DNA from: Sulfuriferula thiophila
GTDB taxonomy: Bacteria; Pseudomonadota; Gammaproteobacteria; Burkholderiales; Sulfuriferulaceae
NCBI RefSeq assembly: GCF_003864975.1
Contig: NZ_BHGL01000003.1
Span: forward strand, 1 to 64,000
Direction: 5' to 3'
Length of the DNA stretch: 64,000 bases
Below the pieces are notes generated by a model. The model saw nothing but the letters and a program-made list of their open reading frames with translations, did not search any database and had not been told where the DNA came from. A program made the position numbers and the translations under genes. Below are positions 48,122 through 55,798 of this stretch, piece after piece. Every line of letters begins with the position of its first letter. Position 1 is the stretch's first letter.

Positions 48122-49466
48122 GCGTTAACTCCAATCGGCTCGACAGACTGGACTGGAAGCGCTGCAGCGGATCAATCTCCTGCTTGAGCGCCAGCCATTC
48201 GGCATGGCGCGGGTACATAATGCGGAATTTCTGTGGCGTCAGCACTGCATCTTTCGCCAGATACACGCGGCCGCCATGCTGCAACACGATTTCATCCAGA
48301 CTGCGCAACAACGCAAACACACCGTCATCACGTAATGGAATGTCCAGCGCCAGGGTATAACCCGCCATAGCAAACGACAGCAGCCCTTGATTTTGCGCAC
48401 CCAGCCGCTTCAGTACCGCCAGGAACGATGGCCGCCGACTTTGCGACAGCGCCTGCAACAACGCGGTCACTGCTGCGAATGCACCGCTGTCCGGGATCAC
48501 GCACTGATACTGCACAAAACCGCGCTTGCCGTACAAGCGGTTCCAGTGTGCAATGCTGTCCAGCGGGTAGAAATACTCGGAATAATGCGCAAAAAATGGC
48601 TCGGTCTTGTGGCCCTGCTGCCGGTAATAAACCGCATTAAACAGTTTTACGCTCAACGGATTCAACGCCAGCGCCGGCAAATCGAAAGGCATGGCACGCG
48701 CTTTTTTCAGCTTGGCCGGTTGGCGCAATGCGACTGGCAGGTCGTCCTGTGCGGCATGATGACCGCACATCAGCACGCTGCGCCCCAAGTCGTTGCCGCT
48801 GGCCAGGCAATCTATCCACGCCACACTGTATTTATCGTCAAGCGCAGGGGCAGCAAATAACGCGAACGTCTCCGCCAGATTAGCCGCCGCGTGATGACGC
48901 ACTTGCACATACGGACTGCTGACTGGAATAAGCTGCAAGCTCACTTCGCCAATGACGCCGGTCAGGCCCATACCGCCCACTGTTGCCCAGAACAGCGCCG
49001 CATTTTGCGTAGCCGAACACGTTACCCGACTGCCATCTGCCAGGATCAGTTCAATTGCGATGACGTGCTGACTAAAAGCGCCGTCATGATGATGATTCTT
49101 GCCGTGCACATCCGCCGCGACGCAACCGCCCAATGACACGAATTGCGTGCCCGGTGTCACCGGCAGAAACCAGCCCTGCGGCACGATCACCGCCAGTATT
49201 TCTGCCAGCGTCACGCCAGCTTCGGCACGCAATATGCCGGTGGCAGTATCGAATGCCAGCAGACGGTTGACGCGCTCGGTCAGGATCACCCGCTTGCCCA
49301 GCGCGGCGTCGCCGTAACTGCGCCCTTGCCCGCGCGCGATCTGCTGTTCCGCTACAGGGCGCAGATCCTGATAACGCTCGGGCCGTACCTGCTCGCAGAG
49401 CTCGACCGGATAGCGTCCCCACCCTGACAACGGGCGGCTTAAAGTGGGTATGGATGAAGTGCTCAC
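48114..49466 (-). CDS. dprE1: DprE1-like FAD oxidase (decaprenylphosphoryl-ribose 2'-oxidase)
   Basis: A 450-aa vanillyl-alcohol-oxidase-fold flavoprotein. ARGQGRSYGDAA (near 44-55) and LGGCVAADVHGKNHH (about 112-126) bind FAD, and FWATVGGMGLTGVIGE (159-174) completes the domain. HGKNHH, YGKRGFVQYQ and YLAKD (Lys405) match mycobacterial DprE1 residues around His132 and Lys418. The position of the benzothiazinone-target Cys387 is Ala373 (TLALDIP). I start at GTG 49464-49466, which has AAGGA just upstream; a TTG at 49490 has none. General sugar-lactone oxidases lack the HGKNHH and C-terminal matches. Confidence 0.85.
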   Translation of the reverse strand: MSTSSIPTLSRPLSGWGRYPVELCEQVRPERYQDLRPVAEQQIARGQGRSYGDAALGKRVILTERVNRLLAFDTATGILRAEAGVTLAEILAVIVPQGWFLPVTPGTQFVSLGGCVAADVHGKNHHHDGAFSQHVIAIELILADGSRVTCSATQNAALFWATVGGMGLTGVIGEVSLQLIPVSSPYVQVRHHAAANLAETFALFAAPALDDKYSVAWIDCLASGNDLGRSVLMCGHHAAQDDLPVALRQPAKLKKARAMPFDLPALALNPLSVKLFNAVYYRQQGHKTEPFFAHYSEYFYPLDSIAHWNRLYGKRGFVQYQCVIPDSGAFAAVTALLQALSQSRRPSFLAVLKRLGAQNQGLLSFAMAGYTLALDIPLRDDGVFALLRSLDEIVLQHGGRVYLAKDAVLTPQKFRIMYPRHAEWLALKQEIDPLQRFQSSLSSRLELTHG

Positions 49467-49477
49467 AGTTTCCTTAA

Positions 49478-50983
49478 TCAACGCGGGCAACTTGCGCCGG
49501 CAAAATATTTATCGCAAAAATAACATGAAGCATGTGGCAGAAAATCCGGGATACGGTAATAGTGGTCACGCACTTGCGTCAGTATGCCGTCCCGATAAGC
49601 CTCGTAATTAAAATCATAGCCCAAGGTCAGATAAAACACCGCATCGCGCACTCGCAGCTGGCGCACCTCGACTTTGGCGAAATACGGAGTGTATTTCGCC
49701 AGCTCCGGCGGCGACTTATCAATGGTCAGAATGTTGCGCCCCGCCATCTGCCGGAAATCGGTATTCATGTCATCCTGGCGGGCATGCTGCGAGCCGGGGC
49801 CATAGACAAAGAATTCCTTGCCAGCATGATAGGAAATGATGGCTGAATTGGAATAGCCATCCGTCGCCATCAGGAAATCCCGCTCATACGGCTGCAATGC
49901 CGCCAGCACTTCATCGTTATGCATCAGGAACACGTAGCCGCTATACAGCTTTTTGCTATGCTGCCACGCCGAGGCCGGTGCCGCGAGCAGGCCGACGATG
50001 ATCAGCAGGTGCACGACAGTAAACCACGCCATAAATTTCGCAGTTTTGACCAGTTGCGGCAAAGTCAAATGCAGCGCCAGCAACAGGTAGAAGAACGGAT
50101 AAAACGCCAGCACCCAATGCAGTCCGATGGTCTTCTTCAATGACAGCAGCAGGAAAAATCCGATCGGCACCCAGAATGCGAAGGCATACAGCCTGAATTC
50201 CGGCTGCACAAACGGTTTGGCCGCGCCACGTTGCCGCCACCAGTAGTACACGATAGGCGGCGTCATCAGATACAGCGTGGTGCCCAGATAAGTCAGCACT
50301 TCTTTATAGGAAAACTGCGCGCCTTCGTTGCGGTTGTACAGGTTAAACAGGATGTTGTCCCAGCAGTGCGTGTAATTCCAGTACACGTTCACGGCGACGA
50401 ACGGCATCGCCGCCAGCACCAATAGCAGGAAGCCCAGCCAGCGCTGTTTGCGTTGCGGGGTGAACAGGAAATACGCCAGATAGGCCAGTCCCAGCAGCAC
50501 TGCAAAATACTTGGACAAAAATGCCAGCCCCAGCGCCGCACCGGAAAGCAAGTACCAGCCCAGATGATTGTGCTGCAACGCGCGTACCAGCGCATACACC
50601 GACACAAACACAAACAATATCAGCGGCGTATCCGTGGTAATCAGCACGTCCATGATATTGACCGGCGAAATCAGGAAGATCATCGCCACCAGCGCCGCCC
50701 GATTGACATCCAGCGGCTTGAGCAGGCGGTAGATACCCATACCGATCGCCGTGGAAAACAGTACTGCCGGCAGGCGCATCAGCAATTCACTGTCACCGAA
50801 CCAGCGCATCGCATACAGTATCCATCCCACCATGGGCGGGTGATCGTAATAACCAAAATCGAGGTGCTTTGCCCAGATGATGAAGTACGCCTCATCCCCC
50901 GACATCGGCAGAAAAAACGCCAGGGCGAGTTTAATAATGAGCGTAAGGAAAAGTGTGCGTTGATAAGCGGTTTGCAGGTTCAT
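49478..50983 (-). CDS. ArnT/GT39-type membrane glycosyltransferase
   Basis: A 501-aa polytopic protein of the dolichyl-phosphate-mannosyltransferase/ArnT superfamily. The first periplasmic loop has the catalytic-type acidic pair SGDEAYFIIW (Asp30-Glu31) and YDHPPMVGWI, as in polyprenyl-phosphate-sugar users. A periplasmic C-terminal domain (about residues 340-501) ends in an unusual Cys-rich tail (SCYFCDKYFAGASC). As first gene of the unit ending in the DprE1/DprE2/HAD genes, it probably transfers arabinofuranose from its lipid carrier to a protein or glycan in the periplasm. The acceptor is unknown. Confidence 0.8.
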   Translation of the reverse strand: MNLQTAYQRTLFLTLIIKLALAFFLPMSGDEAYFIIWAKHLDFGYYDHPPMVGWILYAMRWFGDSELLMRLPAVLFSTAIGMGIYRLLKPLDVNRAALVAMIFLISPVNIMDVLITTDTPLILFVFVSVYALVRALQHNHLGWYLLSGAALGLAFLSKYFAVLLGLAYLAYFLFTPQRKQRWLGFLLLVLAAMPFVAVNVYWNYTHCWDNILFNLYNRNEGAQFSYKEVLTYLGTTLYLMTPPIVYYWWRQRGAAKPFVQPEFRLYAFAFWVPIGFFLLLSLKKTIGLHWVLAFYPFFYLLLALHLTLPQLVKTAKFMAWFTVVHLLIIVGLLAAPASAWQHSKKLYSGYVFLMHNDEVLAALQPYERDFLMATDGYSNSAIISYHAGKEFFVYGPGSQHARQDDMNTDFRQMAGRNILTIDKSPPELAKYTPYFAKVEVRQLRVRDAVFYLTLGYDFNYEAYRDGILTQVRDHYYRIPDFLPHASCYFCDKYFAGASCPR

Positions 50984-51058
50984 GCAGCAATTTTACCTCA
51001 ACCTAATACTGCGCATTCGGGTTAAAATAAGATTTTTAATTAACCTCACGGAGCCGTC

Positions 51059-51514
51059 ATGAGCGATCAGGAACCACAAGCAGTTTTTGCCATTGAAAAA
51101 CTATACGTCAAAGATGCTTCAGTCGAAGTGCCTAACGCACCGCATATTTTCCTGGAACGCGAAGCGCCGGAAATCGACGTACAGTTAGCCACGCAAAGCG
51201 CCCCTGTCGCTGAAGATGTGTACGAAACTACCCTCACCGCTACCGTGACCGCCAAAATCGGCGAGAACGTCATGTTCCTGATTGAAGTCGCTCAATCTGG
51301 CATCTTCCGCATTGCCCAGATCCCTGCTGACCAGTTGAATGCTGTATTAGGCATAGGTTGCCCGAATATCGTGTTCCCGTATTTGCGTGAGACTGTTTCC
51401 GATCTGACCACCCGCGCAGGTTTCCCGCCGGTGATCCTGAACCCGGTTAATTTTGAAGCCATGTACATGCAGCAGCAACAGCAGCAAGCCAACGAAGCCG
51501 GCACCACGCACTAA
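51059..51514 (+). CDS. secB: Protein-export chaperone SecB
   Basis: SecB tetramers hold unfolded preproteins and hand them to SecA. The 151-aa product matches across its length: FAIEKLYVKDASVEVPNAPH, VYETTLTATVTAKIGE, FLIEVAQSGIFRI and GCPNIVFPYLRETVSDLTTRAGFPPVILNPVNF in parts. The start has CGGAG 6 nt upstream. The last residues before the stop are Gln rich (QQQQQQ). Followed 6 bp later by the SH3 protein gene and gpsA, giving a secB-SH3-gpsA unit. Confidence 0.97.
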   Translation: MSDQEPQAVFAIEKLYVKDASVEVPNAPHIFLEREAPEIDVQLATQSAPVAEDVYETTLTATVTAKIGENVMFLIEVAQSGIFRIAQIPADQLNAVLGIGCPNIVFPYLRETVSDLTTRAGFPPVILNPVNFEAMYMQQQQQQANEAGTTH

Positions 51515-51520
51515 GCCGGC

Positions 51521-51955
51521 ATGATGCAACGCTTACTTCTGTCCATACTCCTGCTGGCGGCATTGCCGGCACAGGCGCTGGATTTCCGCTCTACTGCGAA
51601 TCCGGCAGCCATCCTGTATGACGCACCATCAACAGCAGCTAGCCGACTGTTCGTGCTGAGCAAGGGCTATCCGCTGGAAGTCGTGGTCAGCGTAGCTGGC
51701 TGGGCAAAAGTACGGGACAGCAGTGGCGCCATGGCGTGGATCGAAACCACGCAACTTTCATCCACGCACACCATCGTCGTGCGCAATGCTACCCAGATTC
51801 ATACGCAGGCTCAGGACACCGCGCCGATCAGCGCGCAGGTGGCCGCAGGGGTGATACTTGAATGGCTGGAGAACACCAGCGGCGGCTGGGCCAAGGTACG
51901 CCTGCCCGACCAGTCTGTCGGCTATATCAAACTTACTGAGGTGTGGGGCGCATGA
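51521..51955 (+). CDS. Exported bacterial SH3-domain protein
   Basis: A 144-aa protein with a signal peptide (cleavage near AQA-L at residue 19) and two bacterial SH3-like repeats (ILYDAPSTAASRLFVLSKGY ... GWAKVRDSSGAMAWIE; then HTQAQDTAPISAQVAAGV ... GWAKVRLPDQSVGYIK). Likely periplasmic and wall- or protein-binding. Its stop overlaps the gpsA start as ATGA; secB-SH3-gpsA is a recurrent betaproteobacterial order. Confidence 0.87.
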   Translation: MMQRLLLSILLLAALPAQALDFRSTANPAAILYDAPSTAASRLFVLSKGYPLEVVVSVAGWAKVRDSSGAMAWIETTQLSSTHTIVVRNATQIHTQAQDTAPISAQVAAGVILEWLENTSGGWAKVRLPDQSVGYIKLTEVWGA

Positions 51956-52941
51956 ATATTGCCGTACTCGGTGCTGGTGCATGGGGAACCGCATTGGCGG
52001 TCAGTTTTGCCAAACACCATGAAGTCACCTTATGGGCACGCAACCCGGCACAGGTTGCCGCGATGCAGGCCAGCCACACCAATACCCGCTATTTACCCGG
52101 CGTCACCTTGCCAGAACAACTCACCGTATCGGCCGACCTTGCCGCCACCGTTGCAGTAGCCGATGTCGTCATCGTCGCCACGCCAAGCGGTGCGTTCCGC
52201 AGCATACTCAAGAGCATTGCCGATCAGGTGGCATACACCCCGGTGATCTGGGTATGCAAAGGGTTTGAAGCCGGCACTATGAAATTGCCGCACCAGGTTG
52301 CCGAAGAAACTCTGCCGGCCACTACACCGCGCGGCGTCTTGTCCGGCCCCAGCTTTGCCCAGGAAGTCGCAGCCGGGTTGCCCACTGCACTTACTCTGGC
52401 CAGCCAGAACCCTGCCGCATTATGCGTCGCCAGCCTGCTGCATGAACACCACTTGCGGGTTTACACCAGCACTGATGTCATCGGCGTCGAGGTCGGCGGC
52501 GCAGTCAAAAATGTCATCGCTATCGCCGCCGGCATTTCCGACGGCCTGCACTTCGGCTACAACGCCCGTGCCGCGCTGATTGCGCGTAGCCTGGCGGAAA
52601 TGACCCGGCTCGGCCATGCCCTGGGCGGCCAAACCGAAACCTTTATGGGGCTCACCGGCATGGGCGATCTCATCCTCACCGCCATGGCCGATCTGTCGCG
52701 CAACCGCCAGGTCGGGTTACGCCTGGCCGCCGGCATGAGTCTGGAAGCCATCCTGCGCGATCTCGGCCACATTGCCGAAGGCGTCACCACGGCGCGTGAA
52801 GTCGATCAACTGGCACAGCAACTCGGCGTGGATATGCCCATCGTGCACGCGGTATGCCAGATACTGTATCAGGGTATGGCACCTAAAACCGCGGTGGAAT
52901 CGCTGCTCAATCGCGAACCCAAAGCCGAAGTTCTGCAATAA
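51952..52941 (+). CDS. gpsA: Glycerol-3-phosphate dehydrogenase [NAD(P)+]
   Basis: GpsA reduces dihydroxyacetone phosphate to sn-glycerol 3-phosphate for phospholipid synthesis, feeding PlsC. The 329-aa product begins with the Rossmann loop MNIAVLGAGAWGTALAV, has GPSFAQEVAAGLPTALT (near residue 131) and the catalytic VGGAVKNVIAIAAGI (Lys near 183). ATG 51952-51954 overlaps the SH3 gene stop. Confidence 0.97.
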   Translation: MNIAVLGAGAWGTALAVSFAKHHEVTLWARNPAQVAAMQASHTNTRYLPGVTLPEQLTVSADLAATVAVADVVIVATPSGAFRSILKSIADQVAYTPVIWVCKGFEAGTMKLPHQVAEETLPATTPRGVLSGPSFAQEVAAGLPTALTLASQNPAALCVASLLHEHHLRVYTSTDVIGVEVGGAVKNVIAIAAGISDGLHFGYNARAALIARSLAEMTRLGHALGGQTETFMGLTGMGDLILTAMADLSRNRQVGLRLAAGMSLEAILRDLGHIAEGVTTAREVDQLAQQLGVDMPIVHAVCQILYQGMAPKTAVESLLNREPKAEVLQ

Positions 52942-53054
52942 CACAGCGCCGTCGACAAGCGAACCATAGCTGCCGAAATAAAAATAACCGCAACAATCCG
53001 GCAAACAAAACCTGTGTAGAATCGCAATTATAAAAATCAAAGGGGGGATGCAGC

Positions 53055-54464
53055 ATGCCGCATAGACTGTACGATTTAGCATTTTCAGGTATCGCCGAAG
53101 GACAAGACCCGGAGCAGGCAAAAGCCGCATTTGCCAAGCTATTCGGGGTGGGTCAGGACAAGGTTGAACAGGTATTCAGTTCAGGCAGGAAAAGCATCCT
53201 GAAATCCAAAGTCGATTTCACCACGGCGGAGAAATACATTGCCCGCCTGGCCAGCATAGGCATTATCCTGAGCAAACACCCGATAGAGGCCAGCCTGACC
53301 GACGCAGCGGCATTAACACTGACACCCGCCGCCGCTCCGCGCCCAGACCCTGTCACCCCTGCACCAACCGCTCCCGAAAACACATTCAGCAGCGCGCCAC
53401 CCACGACCGTGCAGGGCAATGCTAACGCAGGCATCCAGCCACCACGGCGCATCGCCTTCGAGTTTAGCGGTAAGGGTTTCGAATACTTCAAAATCTGGAT
53501 CGTCAATATCCTCCTCAGCATCGTCACGTTGGGCATCTATTCCGCCTGGGCCAAAGTGCGTAACAAACAGTATTTCTACGGCAACACCTCGCTAGATGCC
53601 ACCCGCTTCGAGTACACCGCCCAGCCGTTAAAAATCCTGAAAGGCCGCCTGATCGCCGTTGCGTTCTATATCGCCTACTCCATGTCTGCGCATGTTTCAC
53701 CCATACTCTCACTGGTACTGGGCTTGCTGCTCATGCTGTTCATGCCATGGATTATTGTCAATTCGCTGAAATTCAACGCACGCCATACCAGCTATCGCAA
53801 CATTAACTTCCGCTTTGTTGGCACTATAGGCGGTGCGATCAAATACTACATACTATGGCCCATGCTCGGCATGCTGTCACTGGGTATCCTGCTGCCATTT
53901 GCCTGGAAGAAACAGGCTAACTACGTCACCAGCAACCACCTGTATGGCAGCACCCCGTTCAGCTTTGATGTCAGCGCAAAAGCCTACTACAAAATGCTGC
54001 TGATGCTGCTGGCTGGCACTGTCGTTTTCTTCATCGCCATGTTTGTCTATTTCAAAATGTATGCCGGTCTGACCATGACCGGTCTGGGGCACAAACCGTC
54101 ATTAAGCGCTCTGATCCCGATCGGCATCGCCTACATGGCCTTTTACTTGTCGCTGGGCGCCTATTTCATGGTGTCCATGGCCAACATTCATTTCAATAAC
54201 ACGCAATTGCAAACGCACCGTTTTGCTTCCAACTGGACAACGCCTGGTTACGCCTGGCTGCTGTTCACCAACACCCTGGGCATACTGTGCACGCTGGGCT
54301 TATTCATTCCCTTTGCCAAAGTGCGCACGGCCGCCTACAAGGCTGCACACACGTCATTACTGGTCAGCGGCGATCTGGAAGGATTTATCAGCGCCGAAAA
54401 AGAACAATCGCATGCACTGGCCGAAGGGGTGCACGATATTTTTGATCTCGATATCAGCTGGTGA
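53055..54464 (+). CDS. YjgN-family (DUF898) membrane protein with extra N-terminal domain
   Basis: A 469-aa protein. Residues 1-80 form a small soluble domain (YDLAFSGIAEGQDPEQAKAA ... AEKYIARLASIGI) also seen fused to other membrane domains in proteobacteria; a Pro/Ala linker follows (about 85-130). The rest is a DUF898/YjgN integral membrane region with the repeated pattern FEFSGKGFEYFKIW, SIVTLGIYSAWAKVRNKQYFYGNT and LCTLGLFIPFAKVRTAAY. Function unknown. A GGGGGG Shine-Dalgarno precedes the ATG. It overlaps the M48 peptidase gene. Confidence 0.85.
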   Translation: MPHRLYDLAFSGIAEGQDPEQAKAAFAKLFGVGQDKVEQVFSSGRKSILKSKVDFTTAEKYIARLASIGIILSKHPIEASLTDAAALTLTPAAAPRPDPVTPAPTAPENTFSSAPPTTVQGNANAGIQPPRRIAFEFSGKGFEYFKIWIVNILLSIVTLGIYSAWAKVRNKQYFYGNTSLDATRFEYTAQPLKILKGRLIAVAFYIAYSMSAHVSPILSLVLGLLLMLFMPWIIVNSLKFNARHTSYRNINFRFVGTIGGAIKYYILWPMLGMLSLGILLPFAWKKQANYVTSNHLYGSTPFSFDVSAKAYYKMLLMLLAGTVVFFIAMFVYFKMYAGLTMTGLGHKPSLSALIPIGIAYMAFYLSLGAYFMVSMANIHFNNTQLQTHRFASNWTTPGYAWLLFTNTLGILCTLGLFIPFAKVRTAAYKAAHTSLLVSGDLEGFISAEKEQSHALAEGVHDIFDLDISW

Positions 54465-55633
54465 TGAATGTGAATGCAGAAATGACGGTGCTACACGGCT
54501 ACTGGTTAAATGGCAAAACATCGGCCCCTGCTGCCGTGTCGCTGCAGGTCGATGCTAACGGACTGGTCAGCGTCATAAATCAGACTGATAACAGCCTGCT
54601 GTTGCAGACCGCGTTCTCTGCACTCAAAATTTCATCGCGCCTGGGCAATACCCCGCGCTTTATCGAATTTGCCGGCGGCGAGAAATTTGAAACGCTGGAC
54701 AACCAGCAAGTGGATGAATTACTGCGCCAGCACCGCCCTTCCGTGTTCAACACCCTGGCGCACCAACTGGAATCCCATATCCAGTTTGTCGCGCTGACCC
54801 TCGTCTGCGTGGTAGCCTTGACCTGGCTAGGCGTTATGTACGGCGTCCCTGCCGCCAGCAAAGCGATTGCCTACCGGTTGCCGCAGAACGCCTTGAGTCT
54901 GGCATCCTCCGAAACACTGGCACTGCTGGACAAAACCCACCTCGCGCCAACCCGGCTGACACCCGCTGTACAAACCCGCATACTGCACCATTTCGCCCCC
55001 GCTATTCGCGAAAACGCCCAGTTACACATACAGGTCGTGTTTCGTGATGGCGGCGATCTGGGTGCCAATGCATTTGCCCTGCCCGATGGCACCATCGTCT
55101 TTACTGATGACATGGTTCAGCTCGCTGCCAATGATGATGAACTGATTGCCGTGCTCGCTCACGAAATCGGTCACGTAAAATACCGGCATGCCCTACGCTC
55201 AGCGATCCAGGGCTCATCCATCGGCTTTCTGGTGACGATGCTGACCGGCGACATGTCCGCCGCTTCCAGCGCACTGGCTACGTTACCGGTGGTGTTAACC
55301 AACATGTCCTACTCACGCGATTTTGAACGCGAAGCCGACCACAATGCATTAACCTATCTGGATAGCCATCATATCCCGCGTCATGTATTTGTGGATCTGA
55401 TGGAACGCGTTACCTACAACGCCCACTGTGATGCGCTACTGCGCATAGAACAGGGCAGCAAACCCGCACCCGCGCAAAAGCCCGCCATCGCCGGCAATAC
55501 CACACTGACGCCGGAGCGCAAAGCCCAATGCGACAAATTAATCGCCGCTGACAAAACGGAACATCCAGCCATTCTGGATTATTTCTCCAGCCACCCGGCG
55601 ACCGCAGAACGCTTGCAGCAATTCAAACTGTAG
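54464..55633 (+). CDS. M48-family membrane metallopeptidase
   Basis: A 389-aa HtpX/BepA-like zinc peptidase. A single central helix (FVALTLVCVVALTWLGVMYGV, near residue 110, shortened here to ALTLVCVVALTWLGV) anchors it, with HEIGHVKYRH (near 235) as the zinc motif and the third ligand in FEREADHNAL (near 290). The start TGATG overlaps the YjgN-like stop; a GTG 3 bp upstream is possible. Coupling of DUF898 and M48 genes recurs in proteobacteria, suggesting a joint envelope quality-control role. Confidence 0.87.
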   Translation: MNVNAEMTVLHGYWLNGKTSAPAAVSLQVDANGLVSVINQTDNSLLLQTAFSALKISSRLGNTPRFIEFAGGEKFETLDNQQVDELLRQHRPSVFNTLAHQLESHIQFVALTLVCVVALTWLGVMYGVPAASKAIAYRLPQNALSLASSETLALLDKTHLAPTRLTPAVQTRILHHFAPAIRENAQLHIQVVFRDGGDLGANAFALPDGTIVFTDDMVQLAANDDELIAVLAHEIGHVKYRHALRSAIQGSSIGFLVTMLTGDMSAASSALATLPVVLTNMSYSRDFEREADHNALTYLDSHHIPRHVFVDLMERVTYNAHCDALLRIEQGSKPAPAQKPAIAGNTTLTPERKAQCDKLIAADKTEHPAILDYFSSHPATAERLQQFKL

Positions 55634-55672
55634 CGGTACAGAAACACGCCCACGGGCGTTGGGAAGACTTCT

Positions 55673-55701
55673 GCAGTCTATGCAAATTTTGCATAGACTG
55701 C
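55673..55701. repeat. Perfect 14-bp inverted repeat
   Basis: GCAGTCTATGCAAA and its exact complement are separated by one base, in the gap between the convergent M48 peptidase and dbpA genes. No T run follows on either strand. It may be a protein-binding palindrome or a bidirectional stem. Confidence 0.75.
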
Positions 55702-55767
55702 ATCATGCTCTAGCTCGCCTTCCCTAAACAAGATGAATTTAATGTCAACTAACAAGACATATCTTTT

Positions 55768-55791
55768 TTTAAGACATTTTTATGTCTTAAA
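55768..55791. repeat. Perfect 10-bp inverted repeat with T-rich flank
   Basis: TTTAAGACAT, a TTTT loop, then ATGTCTTAAA. A run of T lies on the left. It is 8 bp beyond the dbpA stop codon. The T run is on the wrong side for a classical terminator on either strand. Confidence 0.6.
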
Positions 55792-55798
55792 CTTTACA

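Noticed and set aside
48114-49466. Annotation as L-gulonolactone or D-arabinono-lactone oxidase
   Set aside because: The HGKNHH motif, the YGKRGFVQYQ and YLAKD blocks and the adjacent DprE2-like gene point to DprE1.
50453-51025. 190-codon open frame opposite the glycosyltransferase
   Set aside because: Composition (Gln/His/Arg rich) is that of a shadow of a hydrophobic membrane protein.
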